This document shows, piece after piece, positions 22,774 through 30,306 of a DNA stretch of 37,486 nucleotides. This DNA comes from a bacterium (lineage in GTDB: Bacteria > Bacillota > Clostridia > Lachnospirales > Lachnospiraceae). A program made the position numbers and the translations under genes. The first letter of the stretch is position 1. Each line of letters starts with the position of its first letter. Under the pieces are notes generated by a model. It saw only the letters and a list, made by a program, of their open reading frames with translations. It had not been told where the DNA came from and made no database searches. The stretch spans positions 1 through 37,486 of the forward strand of contig JAQYAI010000164.1 in the NCBI GenBank assembly GCA_029227655.1, in the 5' to 3' direction.

Positions 22774-24321
22774 ATGGAATACCAACTACTGTTGGAGAAG
22801 ATAAAAAGAAAGGCTCCTTTTTATGAGCTTCATGGAAATCAAAATTTGAATTGTAATCTAGTAGACATTCGGATCACTACCCAGCAGCAGGTCCGCTTCA
22901 AAGAATCTACTTTATATTTAAGTACCACAAGCCAGCTTCCTGACTGTACCATCACAGATTCCTTTACGGTATTCTGTTATGGAGAAGCTGTGGACTTCTC
23001 ATGTTATGATGATGCCACATTTTGCATCACTTACTTTGGTTCTGAAATTTCACAGGCAGATTTATTTAATATGGTAATTGAGAATCTCAGGGAAACCCCT
23101 CAAGTCTCCATTGGAATGCACCTTCTTATGAACGCTTTATTTTCTGGAAAAGGACTTCAGCATCTGGTAGATACCGCTGCAGATGTATTTGACAATCCCG
23201 TATATGTCATCGATCTGCAGCATAAATACCTGGCTATTTCGTCCGGCATATTCCCGGATAACGCCTTTTTCAAAAAGGAACAAGAATCTCCTTATATCCG
23301 CGAAGAAGGTGTTTTATACATACGGAAGAACCGCATTGATGAAAAGGTCCGGAAAAGTGTGCTTCCTATCTATTTTTTCAATGAAATTGCCGGGCATGGC
23401 ACGTTGATCAGTTCCATTACAATTGATGGAATTGAAGTCGGTCATATCATGATACAGGAATCAGAGCACAAATTTAAAGAGACGGATGCGGAACTGCTTT
23501 TTAATTTTTCAAGGCTCGTATCCATGGAGCTCCAAAAAAGTCCTGTATTTCATGATAATAAGGGAATTATGTATTCTTACTTTCTGGCAGATCTTTTGAA
23601 GAACCCGGATTCCAATACAGCTACCATAAAAAAGAGGATGGAGACTCTCGGATTCAAGTTAAAATCCAATCTTTATATTATGGCCATTCCATCCTCCAGT
23701 TATCATACTTCTCCCCTTCGTCTGGAAGTAATTTTACAGAGTATCAAATATATCCTTCCGGAGAGTCTCTATGTGATTTATGAAAACTCGATCGTTTTTC
23801 TTATCGCAAAGGATGAATATCAGACATTTTCACAGTACGAACAGGAACGGTTGACAAGCTTTTTAGAATCGAATGGACTGAAGGCCGGAATCAGCAACTT
23901 CTTCAAAGAACTGAAGGAAGCACCTCGTTTTTATAAACAAGCATTAGACGCAGTAAAATTGGGTGTACACATGAAAGAAGATCTTCCGATTTATTTCTAT
24001 AAGGATTATTATATCTATCATATGCTAAGCACGCTGGAAAAGGATGGAAATGAACTCCGTTACCTTATCCATCCAGGCCTCATGCAGCTCTATCTGTATG
24101 ATCAGGAAAAAGAAACCGAGCTGATCCACACATTGCAGGAATACCTGAAATGTCCGGGCTATTCTTCCATGGTTGCCGAGAACCTGCATATTCACAAAAA
24201 TACATTTCTCTATCGTATGAAGAAGATTAAAGAGATTACCTCCTGTGAATTTGTCACAGGTGAAGATTATATGGCTTTTAATTTTTCTTTTAAGATCATG
24301 TCCTATCTTCATATGATGTGA
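22774..24321 (+). CDS. PucR/CdaR-type transcriptional regulator of the acyl operon
   Basis: 515 residues. The C-terminal PucR helix-turn-helix is clear: LQEYLKCPGYSSMVAENLHI, then HKNTFLYRMKKIKEIT (about 450-490). Before it is a CdaR-like GGDEF-related region (LKSNLYIMAIPSSSY to LKEAPRFYKQALDAVKLG), and around residues 130-280 a GAF-like sensor part. Start at 22774, with GGAGG seven bases upstream; the track's start at 22630 lies in the promoter region. It is divergent from the thiolase-to-sfp run with an 18-bp palindrome between, so it probably senses a pathway acid or CoA ester and activates the operon. That last point is inference. Confidence 0.82.
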   Translation: MEYQLLLEKIKRKAPFYELHGNQNLNCNLVDIRITTQQQVRFKESTLYLSTTSQLPDCTITDSFTVFCYGEAVDFSCYDDATFCITYFGSEISQADLFNMVIENLRETPQVSIGMHLLMNALFSGKGLQHLVDTAADVFDNPVYVIDLQHKYLAISSGIFPDNAFFKKEQESPYIREEGVLYIRKNRIDEKVRKSVLPIYFFNEIAGHGTLISSITIDGIEVGHIMIQESEHKFKETDAELLFNFSRLVSMELQKSPVFHDNKGIMYSYFLADLLKNPDSNTATIKKRMETLGFKLKSNLYIMAIPSSSYHTSPLRLEVILQSIKYILPESLYVIYENSIVFLIAKDEYQTFSQYEQERLTSFLESNGLKAGISNFFKELKEAPRFYKQALDAVKLGVHMKEDLPIYFYKDYYIYHMLSTLEKDGNELRYLIHPGLMQLYLYDQEKETELIHTLQEYLKCPGYSSMVAENLHIHKNTFLYRMKKIKEITSCEFVTGEDYMAFNFSFKIMSYLHMM

Positions 24322-24345
24322 GGTTTTCACCTATAGAAAACGGGG

Positions 24346-24382
24346 CTGTTGCAAAAGTAGATGAATCTACCGTGAGCAACAG
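24346..24382 (+). terminator. Two-part hairpin after the regulator gene
   Basis: Outer stem CTGTTGC/GCAACAG and inner stem GTAGAT/ATCTAC with a 2-nt loop. A weak T-rich tail (TTCCTTCTTTG) follows. A likely terminator of the PucR-type gene, although the tail is not ideal. Confidence 0.5.
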
Positions 24383-24410
24383 TTCCTTCTTTGTACTTGG
24401 TGGGAAGCCG

Positions 24411-24740
24411 AGTGTCTATGCGGGATATTCTTGTCACCAGCGACCTTTGATTTCGGCTAGAGTATCTATGGCAGAAAAGTATCTTGTCAGCCACCCTATT
24501 TTTCCTCAAAAGTCTCTATGTAGAAAAATCACTTCCCAAGCTACTCGCTTTTTTTATCCAAGTGTCTATATTAAAAAAAATAAGTATCATGTACTCAGAT
24601 TCATTCTCTTGGGTTCCTATAGAGAAAAAAGTTTGTTCCAGATACTGGAATCCAGGCAGACAGAACAAAAATCATAAAAAGCGGGTACCTAGAGAAAAAA
24701 TTATTCTGTATGGGTACTCTTGGGAATAAATTTTCACTTA
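24411..24740. repeat. Degenerate array with a 50-bp period
   Basis: A core like aGTnTCTATnnAGAAAAA recurs with its CTAT at 24416, 24466, 24516, 24566 and 24617 (intervals 50, 50, 50, 51). A further related copy lies at about 24689 (GGTACCTAGAGAAAAAA), a weaker one follows at about 24717, and one sits upstream at 24331 (CACCTATAGAAAA). About 30 bp between cores is different in each unit. No cas gene is near. The 119-residue ORF over it looks non-coding. Function unknown; candidates are a decayed CRISPR-like array or tandem regulatory sites. Confidence 0.55.
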
Positions 24741-24760
24741 AAGTGCTAAAAAGAGCCGTA

Positions 24761-24825
24761 CAAAATAAAGCGAGGGCATCGCTCCATCATCTAATTTGAT
24801 GATTTTGCGACACCCTCGTTATTTT
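24761..24825 (-). terminator. Large three-tier terminator of the PAP2 operon
   Basis: Nested pairs GCGAGGG/CCCTCGT, TCGC/GCGA and ATCATC/GATGAT around a small loop. On the minus strand it is followed by TTTATTTTGT. It ends the pssA-psd-PAP2 operon. Confidence 0.7.
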
Positions 24826-24849
24826 CATTACTATCACGCTGCTTCCATA

Positions 24850-25485
24850 TTATAATCTTTGGAAAATTTTCATCCGCCCTGTTATGTAATAGCAGATTTC
24901 TGCCAGCAGAACACCACCGATCACATCCACAATGACATGCTGTTTGGTCGTTAGTGTAGAAATAAACACTGCAATCGCCATCACACAGGATGCTGCCTGA
25001 TACCATACTGGTATATTCTCCTTCTTCCTTACCCCAATAAAGCAGAACCAGCTTACCAGACAATGAATCGAAGGGAACAGATTGCTGGCTGAATCGATGT
25101 GATACACCAACCGCATGATTTCCTCCCAAATGGTATGCCCTGAGATCTCCGGACGTACGTTAGTCGTCGGAATCACCAGAAAGCAGACCAGACACACCGC
25201 TTTTGCCAGAATGTCTGCAAATAAAAAGCGATACGCAGAGCTCTTGTCCTGTCTTGCACAAAGAATATAATTTACAATCCAGAACAGATAACATAGCAAA
25301 TAAATACTCACTGTCCATGGAACAAATGGAATCTTTTGATCAATACCTAATTCAAAATTATAATGTGTCCAATTCTTTGTAAGGAACATTGCCCCACTAT
25401 AGACCAGCTGATTCCATACCACCACCAAAATCAATGGAAATACAGAATACTCTGGAATAAATCGAAATTTTTTCTTTTCTATCAT
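24850..25485 (-). CDS. PAP2-family membrane phosphatase
   Basis: About 211 residues and six membrane helices. Phosphatase motifs 2 and 3 are present as SNLFPSIHCLVSWF (PSxH) and TTKQHVIVDVIGG (HxxxD-xGG). Motif 1 is weak (PTTNVRP). Such enzymes dephosphorylate lipid phosphates such as phosphatidic acid, PGP or undecaprenyl-PP. I start at 25485, where AGGAGA precedes ATG; the track's start (GTG 25515) lies inside psd. It is co-transcribed with psd and pssA, so a phospholipid substrate is likely. Confidence 0.82.
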   Translation of the reverse strand: MIEKKKFRFIPEYSVFPLILVVVWNQLVYSGAMFLTKNWTHYNFELGIDQKIPFVPWTVSIYLLCYLFWIVNYILCARQDKSSAYRFLFADILAKAVCLVCFLVIPTTNVRPEISGHTIWEEIMRLVYHIDSASNLFPSIHCLVSWFCFIGVRKKENIPVWYQAASCVMAIAVFISTLTTKQHVIVDVIGGVLLAEICYYITGRMKIFQRL

Positions 25486-25492
25486 ATCTCTC

Positions 25493-26317
25493 CTAACTTT
25501 TCTTTTTCTCACCAATCCACATTCCCTGCTTCACCCGGAACTCCTTGCCCTCTGCCAGCCTCTTTCTGATCTGAGAACGCAGACAGATACAGTCCTTCTG
25601 AAACAATAGAACGATGGTAGAGCCAGCCAATTCGAAATGTCCCTTTTCCATGCCTCGAAAAAAACGTCCGTTTTCATTTTCGTTGACAATACCACCTACA
25701 ACAAACGCGCCTACTTCTGTTTGAATCACTGGTCCAAAATGTTCTGTTTGAAGTAACGTCCATACACGGCGGTTCAGCGTGTAGACCGGATATGTATCAC
25801 AGGCGATCGGCTGAACACTGTGAAGCATTCCCGGAATATAATGGTCGACTCCCTGATAACCGTCGTCAATATAAGAATAATGATGATAATCCGAAGCGCA
25901 AAGACGGAAGATCAGGCAGTCTCCATCGTAAAACTGCTTTGCCAGTTCCTTGTCCTGTATCAAATCTTCTAACTTATAATGCGACCCTTTTATACGAAAA
26001 CTACTGTCCTCTTCAATCGGGAACGCACTTAACCAGCCATCGCAGGGACTAATCAAATGCCCCGGATTCAAATCCATTTCTACCGGCTCCCGCTCTCTCA
26101 CAAAGAACTCTCGAAAGGTCCGATATTTCTGCCCCTGAAAATCTTTCATAGAAATCTTATTCATTTTAATATACAAAGGAATCACCGGTTTTGATAATGG
26201 AGACCACAGAAATTTTACAATCAGTCCATCTATTTTACTCTTAAGCATCAATTCCAAAAGGGCACGTCCTGCTCTCGTTCCATACAAAAACCGGACTGCA
26301 AAATTATTTTTCTTCAT
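25493..26317 (-). CDS. psd: Phosphatidylserine decarboxylase proenzyme
   Basis: 274 residues. The C-terminal FELAGSTIVLLF holds the GST self-cleavage site (LGST-like; Ser becomes the pyruvoyl group). Upstream KGHFELAG, YHHYSYIDDGY and the Asp/His of LISPCDGWLSAF match the catalytic parts of the type found in Clostridia. It makes phosphatidylethanolamine from phosphatidylserine at the membrane. Adjacent to pssA (4 nt), which supplies its substrate. Confidence 0.9.
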   Translation of the reverse strand: MKKNNFAVRFLYGTRAGRALLELMLKSKIDGLIVKFLWSPLSKPVIPLYIKMNKISMKDFQGQKYRTFREFFVREREPVEMDLNPGHLISPCDGWLSAFPIEEDSSFRIKGSHYKLEDLIQDKELAKQFYDGDCLIFRLCASDYHHYSYIDDGYQGVDHYIPGMLHSVQPIACDTYPVYTLNRRVWTLLQTEHFGPVIQTEVGAFVVGGIVNENENGRFFRGMEKGHFELAGSTIVLLFQKDCICLRSQIRKRLAEGKEFRVKQGMWIGEKKKS

Positions 26318-26321
26318 CTTG

Positions 26322-26936
26322 CTACCTCACGACCAAAACCAGAAACTGTGCCACTCCTACAATCAACATAATCACTTTTCCCACATTTCCAGGCTTCTTT
26401 ATTTGAAATGGTGTGATAAAAGCAATGGCAATCGCCAGAAGCATGACTGGTCCGACTATTTGCATCGGCCATACAAAAACACTTGCAAGAGTGATCACCA
26501 TCGGAATGATCAAAGCCACCGTCGTAACCGGAAGCCCAAGGTAAACGGTTCTTCTCTCTGTCGTCTGATTCTGACGTTCTTCCTCATCCACATTGAAATA
26601 GGCAAGGCGAATCAGCGCACACAGAACATACAATGACGCCCCAAAAAGACTGTATGTACTTTTATCAGCAATACAATAAATAAGAAGCGCCGGAAGCACT
26701 CCAAAAGAAATCAAATCACTTAAAGAATCAATCTGAATTCCAAACCTTTTTTCCTTTGCAGTTCTGTCTTTCTTTGTCGATGCGACCTTTCCATCAAACA
26801 TGTCGCAAAGTCCCGAAATCATCAGACATAGTAGTGCCGCATGAGTATTCCCATTCAACACCATCGCTGCCCCAACAAACGAAATCAACATTCCTGCATA
26901 TGTAAGAACTACTGTGTAATTATAAAAACCAAGCAT
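26322..26936 (-). CDS. pssA: CDP-diacylglycerol-serine O-phosphatidyltransferase
   Basis: 204 residues. The CDP-alcohol phosphatidyltransferase motif is spread over CDMFDGKVASTKKDRTAKEK and FGIQIDSLSD (DGx2A...Gx3Dx3D). About six membrane helices. It makes phosphatidylserine from CDP-diacylglycerol and serine. The downstream psd and the upstream TVP38-like gene make a phosphatidylethanolamine unit. Confidence 0.9.
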   Translation of the reverse strand: MLGFYNYTVVLTYAGMLISFVGAAMVLNGNTHAALLCLMISGLCDMFDGKVASTKKDRTAKEKRFGIQIDSLSDLISFGVLPALLIYCIADKSTYSLFGASLYVLCALIRLAYFNVDEEERQNQTTERRTVYLGLPVTTVALIIPMVITLASVFVWPMQIVGPVMLLAIAIAFITPFQIKKPGNVGKVIMLIVGVAQFLVLVVR

Positions 26937-26966
26937 TTTTTACTCTCCCTCTAATCAGACTCTCTA

Positions 26967-27545
26967 CTATATAAAGTAGCCAAACACAATGCTGTAGAAC
27001 AAAATGCACCATGGCTTGGCCAGAAGGATAATCCAGACAAATTTTCTGGTAGACATTCCCGCAACACCTGAAAAATAACATAAGAAATCATCCGGTGCCA
27101 GTGGCAGAAGAATTGACAGGAACAGAAGCAATGGAAAACACTTCTTTTTATTGATCCATTCCACACAAGACGCATATTTTTCTGCAGGGACCATAACGTC
27201 AACAATCTTATGTCCAAGCCACTTTGCCAGCAAGAATGCAATGATTGACCCCACACTGATTCCAATATAATTACACCAAAAGCCAACCGCCGCCCCAAAC
27301 ATTCCGGCACCCACAGCACATCCTACCATACCCGGCAAGACAGGAAGAATCACCTGCAGCGCCTGAATCAAAACCAGAACGAGTGGGGCAAAAATGCCAA
27401 AAGTATTCATATATGCCCGCATAGAGTCCACAGAACGAAAATGTCCTTCAAAATATCCTTTTATAACAAACACTCCTGTAATCAGAAGCAATACGATCAA
27501 TATAGCCATAAGAACTTTTTTTATCTTTATTTCTCTTGAATTCAT
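26967..27545 (-). CDS. TVP38/TMEM64 (DedA-like) membrane protein
   Basis: 192 residues and five hydrophobic segments. The SNARE-associated/VTT domain is recognised by LVLIQALQVILPVLPGMVGCAVGAGMFG and GISVGSIIAFLLAKWLGHKIV. Relatives (DedA, TMEM41/VMP1) act as lipid scramblases or lipid carriers, so a role in moving phospholipids made by the next two enzymes is likely. First gene of the PE operon; GGAGGAAG precedes the start. Confidence 0.85.
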   Translation of the reverse strand: MNSREIKIKKVLMAILIVLLLITGVFVIKGYFEGHFRSVDSMRAYMNTFGIFAPLVLVLIQALQVILPVLPGMVGCAVGAGMFGAAVGFWCNYIGISVGSIIAFLLAKWLGHKIVDVMVPAEKYASCVEWINKKKCFPLLLFLSILLPLAPDDFLCYFSGVAGMSTRKFVWIILLAKPWCILFYSIVFGYFI

Positions 27546-27612
27546 ACTCCACTTCCTCCTCTGTTTAATTTCAGTATAGAGAAAGTTTCTAAATAATTAT
27601 CCAAGGATTTTC

Positions 27613-27630
27613 TTAAGAAACCTTTAAGAA
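27613..27630 (-). promoter_or_regulatory. Direct repeats TTAAGAA upstream of the PE operon
   Basis: TTAAGAA occurs at 27613-27619 and 27624-27630 (11-bp phase), as in binding sites of OmpR/PhoB-type response regulators. It lies about 70 nt upstream of the TVP38 start. A possible -10 (TATACT on the minus strand) lies between. Confidence 0.4.
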
Positions 27631-27752
27631 TGATTGCTTTTATTACAGATGTCTTTGCATAATAGAGCTATTATAGCACAGTTTTCCAAAAAACAATATC
27701 AAAACTCTATTTGCTTTTTAAATAATTCGGACATTCGTTCCACTTTTTAATG

Positions 27753-27851
27753 TTATTCCAAATATTCTCTGTAATCATCTTCGCTTGCAAATAATAAATA
27801 TTCGCCATCTACATATCCCATATAACCATTTGAAACTACATAACCTTTCAT
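27753..27851 (-). CDS. 32-residue small protein (MKGYxxSxGYMGxxxG type)
   Basis: Too short for the ORF track. ATG at 27851 with a perfect AAGGAGG eight bases before it. The translation begins MKGYVVSNGYMGYVDGEYLL and continues FASEDDYREYLE, then TAA. The start and the evenly placed Tyr/Gly look selected, and I recall similar tiny proteins recurring in Clostridia, without a known role. It is upstream of the PE operon, about 200 nt away, and just downstream of a palindromic hairpin. Probably a real peptide; function unknown. Confidence 0.7.
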   Translation of the reverse strand: MKGYVVSNGYMGYVDGEYLLFASEDDYREYLE

Positions 27852-27906
27852 ATACTGAACCTCCTTATTATTAACGCTCACTTTGCTTTGTTAAGTTCAG
27901 TATACA

Positions 27907-27948
27907 AAAATAGCTGTCCGCTAATACGGACAGCTATTTTCCTTTTTT
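27907..27948 (+). repeat. Palindromic hairpin, copy A
   Basis: A perfect 14-bp stem (AAAATAGCTGTCCG with CGGACAGCTATTTT), loop CTAATA, then CCTTTTTT on the plus strand. A closely related hairpin with shared flanks occurs at 30698-30725. It can act as a terminator on the plus strand; on the minus strand a TATACT follows it, in front of the 32-residue gene. Confidence 0.65.
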
Positions 27949-27980
27949 GTTCTGTAACAAACAGATCCGAATTATTGATT

Positions 27981-28009
27981 CTTGTTTCCAAAATAAAAAT
28001 TCTATATAA
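27981..28009 (+). promoter_or_regulatory. Promoter of the DMT transporter gene
   Basis: TTGTTT (27981-27986), 17-bp spacer, TATAAT (28004-28009); about 50 nt before the start codon. Confidence 0.65.
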
Positions 28010-28061
28010 TTAGATCAAACACTTTGTTCGTTATCAAATATTTTGTTTGGAGATGCTACTT

Positions 28062-28922
28062 ATGGAAACTAATACAAAACACGGCATTGGGCTTGCGTTA
28101 TTAGCTACTGCTCTTTATGCCATCAGTACACCTTTTTCAAAACTTCTACTTGAATATATGCCCTCTACGCTTATGGCTGGATTTCTCTATATTGGTGCAG
28201 GACTCGGTATGATAATACTTGCTCTTTTCAGAAAAAATAAGCAAGAACAGCACCTCACAAAATCAGAAGTACCCTTCACTGTGGGGATGATTGTTCTTGA
28301 TATCGCAGCACCCATTTTTCTTTTGATTGGTTTGTCAAATACAACAGCCGCAAATGCATCACTGTTAAATAATTTTGAAATTGTTGCTACCGCTACAATT
28401 GCATTCATAGTATTCAAAGAAAATATATCTCTACGCCTGGGGCTTGGTATTCTCTCTATAACTATATCATGTATATTACTTTCCTTTGAGGATATTAGCA
28501 GTCTCCAGTTTTCTTATGGCAGTCTATTCGTCCTGCTTGCCGCCTGTTGTTGGGGCCTTGAAAACAACTGTACCAGAAAAATCTCCTCAAAGGACCCTCT
28601 GCAGATTGTTCTGCTCAAAGGATTTTTTTCTGGAACCGGCTCTCTCATCATCGGCTTATGCATTGGTGAACGAATTACTGCTATTTGGAGCATTCTACTT
28701 GTACTTTTTCTAGGCTTTATATCATATGGTCTTAGTATATATTTTTATGTATATGCCCAACGGCTTCTCGGTGCATCAAGGACAAGTGCCTACTATGCGA
28801 TAACACCATTTATTGGTACATTTTTATCTCTGCTTATATTCAGGACAGTACCAAAAATCATATATTTCGTTGCCCTCGGATTTATGTTAATTGGTGCCTG
28901 GCTTTCATCGAAGGATAATTAA
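28062..28922 (+). CDS. DMT (EamA) family transporter
   Basis: 286 residues and ten hydrophobic helices as two EamA repeats. N-terminal GIGLALLATALYAISTPFSKLL, a middle break LLAACCWGLENNCTRK beginning the second repeat, and an end containing RTSAYYAITPFIGTFLSLLIF. Drug/metabolite exporters of this family carry amino acids or other small molecules; substrate unknown. I use ATG 28062, because GGAG lies nine bases before it; the track starts at an upstream TTG. Its own promoter and terminator make it a single-gene unit. Confidence 0.88.
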   Translation: METNTKHGIGLALLATALYAISTPFSKLLLEYMPSTLMAGFLYIGAGLGMIILALFRKNKQEQHLTKSEVPFTVGMIVLDIAAPIFLLIGLSNTTAANASLLNNFEIVATATIAFIVFKENISLRLGLGILSITISCILLSFEDISSLQFSYGSLFVLLAACCWGLENNCTRKISSKDPLQIVLLKGFFSGTGSLIIGLCIGERITAIWSILLVLFLGFISYGLSIYFYVYAQRLLGASRTSAYYAITPFIGTFLSLLIFRTVPKIIYFVALGFMLIGAWLSSKDN

Positions 28923-28939
28923 TATTAGTTTTTAAAGCA

Positions 28940-28976
28940 ACGGCATGAACCTTGTTATTCATGCCGTAATTTTTTT
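28940..28976 (+). terminator. Intrinsic terminator of the DMT gene
   Basis: A 10-bp stem ACGGCATGAA/TTCATGCCGT, 8-nt loop, then AATTTTTTT. Confidence 0.85.
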
Positions 28977-29003
28977 ACTATTAATTTTATATTGTTCAGG
29001 CAT

Positions 29004-29150
29004 TTATACTTGCCTGATCTTTGGTTCCACAGCCTCCGAACGGACATTATGCGTCTGATTCTGATTTTCTGGTCTTGTCTTCTGTGTCACGCTGTTATAT
29101 TTGTTATGATTCCGTTGTTCTTCCTGCTTCTGTTGTTCTTTTTTATTCAT
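29004..29150 (-). CDS. Small Gln/Asn-rich hydrophilic protein
   Basis: 48 residues from ATG 29150 (GGGGTG upstream), beginning MNKKEQQKQEEQRNHNKYNS and ending RSEAVEPKIRQV; no hydrophobic segment. The track start adds 21 residues with no ribosome site. Composition suggests a disordered protein. It lies 75 nt after the 223-residue ORF. I do not recognise it; a spore-coat or spore-core peptide is possible, but there is no motif for that. Confidence 0.45.
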   Translation of the reverse strand: MNKKEQQKQEEQRNHNKYNSVTQKTRPENQNQTHNVRSEAVEPKIRQV

Positions 29151-29225
29151 CAAATCACCCCAGAAGTAGTATGTGCAAATTTGTCTCTTTTTATTCAAAA
29201 GAAAATCTTTCATTATTGGTCATTA

Positions 29226-29849
29226 TCATAATATGACACGCTCTTGCTCTTTCAAAAAATAGCATTCGCCTTGAAATTCTCCTACGTCATACAATGTCAT
29301 TACAATTTCCCGCATACGAATATCCAGTTTATGGTAAACTTTCTGTTTCGGCCACGGTAACCCTGAAATATAATCTTTTTGCTGTTCATCTAAAACATCC
29401 GGTAATCGATTCGTTTTCATTCCAAAATTGCAGGAAACATAAGATGCTTCCTCTCCATTTGCTATAATCTTTTTCGAAAGGTAATCTGCCAGTTTTCCAT
29501 TGATCTGTCTGCTGAAAATAACTTCTTTCCAGTGAATCTGCTTTACCTTATCTGCTTTTATTACGACCTTCCTGAAACTCCGCCTGCCAAAGCTGTCCTT
29601 CTCCATGACATACTCTGCCCTTTCCTGTCCCACGCCGCTTCCCGGCTCCTCCAGTAACAGACAGCCGTTATTCAGCAATTGTTTCCAGACTGCCTCCTGA
29701 ACCTTTTCATACGGAGCCGGAAAATCCAGTTTTTCTATAATCTGCTTTACGGTATACCCCTGATTTGCCAAATGAAGGATTGCCCCGCCACTTGCCATGT
29801 CGAATACAAAATTGGATAAAGCCTGTTTAAAATAATCATTCTCTGCCAT
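29226..29849 (-). CDS. Hypothetical conserved protein, cytoplasmic
   Basis: About 207 residues from MAENDYFKQALSNF (ATG 29849); the listed start at 29897 has no site. It contains a helix ending GYTVKQIIEKLDFPAPYEKV that looks like a small HTH-like segment, a strand-rich middle (RRSFRKVVIKADKVKQIHWKEV) and a C-terminal region with DIRMREIVMTLYDVGEFQGECYF. No membrane span, no signal peptide and no known motif. Similar proteins occur in Lachnospiraceae as far as I can judge. Function unknown. Confidence 0.6.
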   Translation of the reverse strand: MAENDYFKQALSNFVFDMASGGAILHLANQGYTVKQIIEKLDFPAPYEKVQEAVWKQLLNNGCLLLEEPGSGVGQERAEYVMEKDSFGRRSFRKVVIKADKVKQIHWKEVIFSRQINGKLADYLSKKIIANGEEASYVSCNFGMKTNRLPDVLDEQQKDYISGLPWPKQKVYHKLDIRMREIVMTLYDVGEFQGECYFLKEQERVIL

Positions 29850-29920
29850 GGTTCCCAAAATCTTTCCTTTACGTGATATAACGATATAATAACACAAAAC
29901 TTCTTTTTTAACGCAAAAAA

Positions 29921-30069
29921 TAACAGTTCAGCCATACAGCTCGAATCCGCTGCATAGCAGCTTCTTCTCGCTTCGGCAGAGCGGCATATGCTTCAAAGAG
30001 AAAGAAAAAACTTTGCGAGCAAGCTCTCAGTTATTTTCTTTCTCTTTGAAGCGCATGGCTGAACTGTTA
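29921..30069. repeat. Large nested inverted repeat
   Basis: Outer arms of 15 bp (TAACAGTTCAGCCAT at 29921-29935; ATGGCTGAACTGTTA at 30055-30069) and inner arms of 19 bp (GCTTCAAAGAGAAAGAAAA at 29990-30008; its complement at 30034-30052), all perfect. The left spacer of 54 nt contains GCTGCATAGCAGC hairpins, while the right spacer is 2 nt. No ORF. It could form a stable RNA, be a small non-autonomous element, or a double terminator. Confidence 0.7.
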
Positions 30070-30079
30070 ACAAAAAAAT

Positions 30080-30121
30080 AGAGCTATTTGATTTTTCTTT
30101 ACAAATCAAATAGCTCTTTTA
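30080..30121. terminator. Bidirectional terminator
   Basis: A perfect 15-bp stem (AGAGCTATTTGATTT with AAATCAAATAGCTCT), 8-nt loop, TTTT on the plus side and TATTTTTTT on the minus side. It probably ends the 62-residue gene's transcript on the minus strand. Confidence 0.75.
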
Positions 30122-30187
30122 ATGATATTCTAGAAGTTTCACTGTATAACCCCTCTTTCTTTTGATTTTCGATTCTTTTTGTTATTA

Positions 30188-30306
30188 ATACTTTTGTACT
30201 TTTATTTTATATACTTTTTTATTTTCGTATCTCTGTACTTTTTACTTTTTGTATATTTTTATTTTGTACTTTTTAGTACCTTTTTGTATCTTTCTACTTT
30301 AGTACT
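30188..30306. repeat. Iterated GTACTTTT-like motif, 8-bp phase
   Basis: TAC or TAT(C) followed by a T run starts at 30189, 30197, 30212, 30228, 30236, 30243, 30252, 30267, 30277, 30287, 30295 and 30303, with intervals of 7-10 or 15-16. Lies in a 320-bp region with no gene between a terminator and the 62-residue gene. May be protein-binding iterons or simply AT-rich slippage. Confidence 0.5.

Noticed and set aside
24318-24677. 119-residue plus-strand ORF
   Set aside because: It runs through the regulator's 3' end, a hairpin and the repeat array, has no ribosome site, and its codon pattern follows the repeats; treated as non-coding.
24411-24740. A functional CRISPR array
   Set aside because: The cores are short and variable, no cas genes are in the window and no leader is seen. 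Reported only as a degenerate periodic repeat.
24791-25129. 112-residue minus ORF
   Set aside because: Out of frame with the PAP2 gene and lying over its coding sequence and terminator; a shadow ORF.
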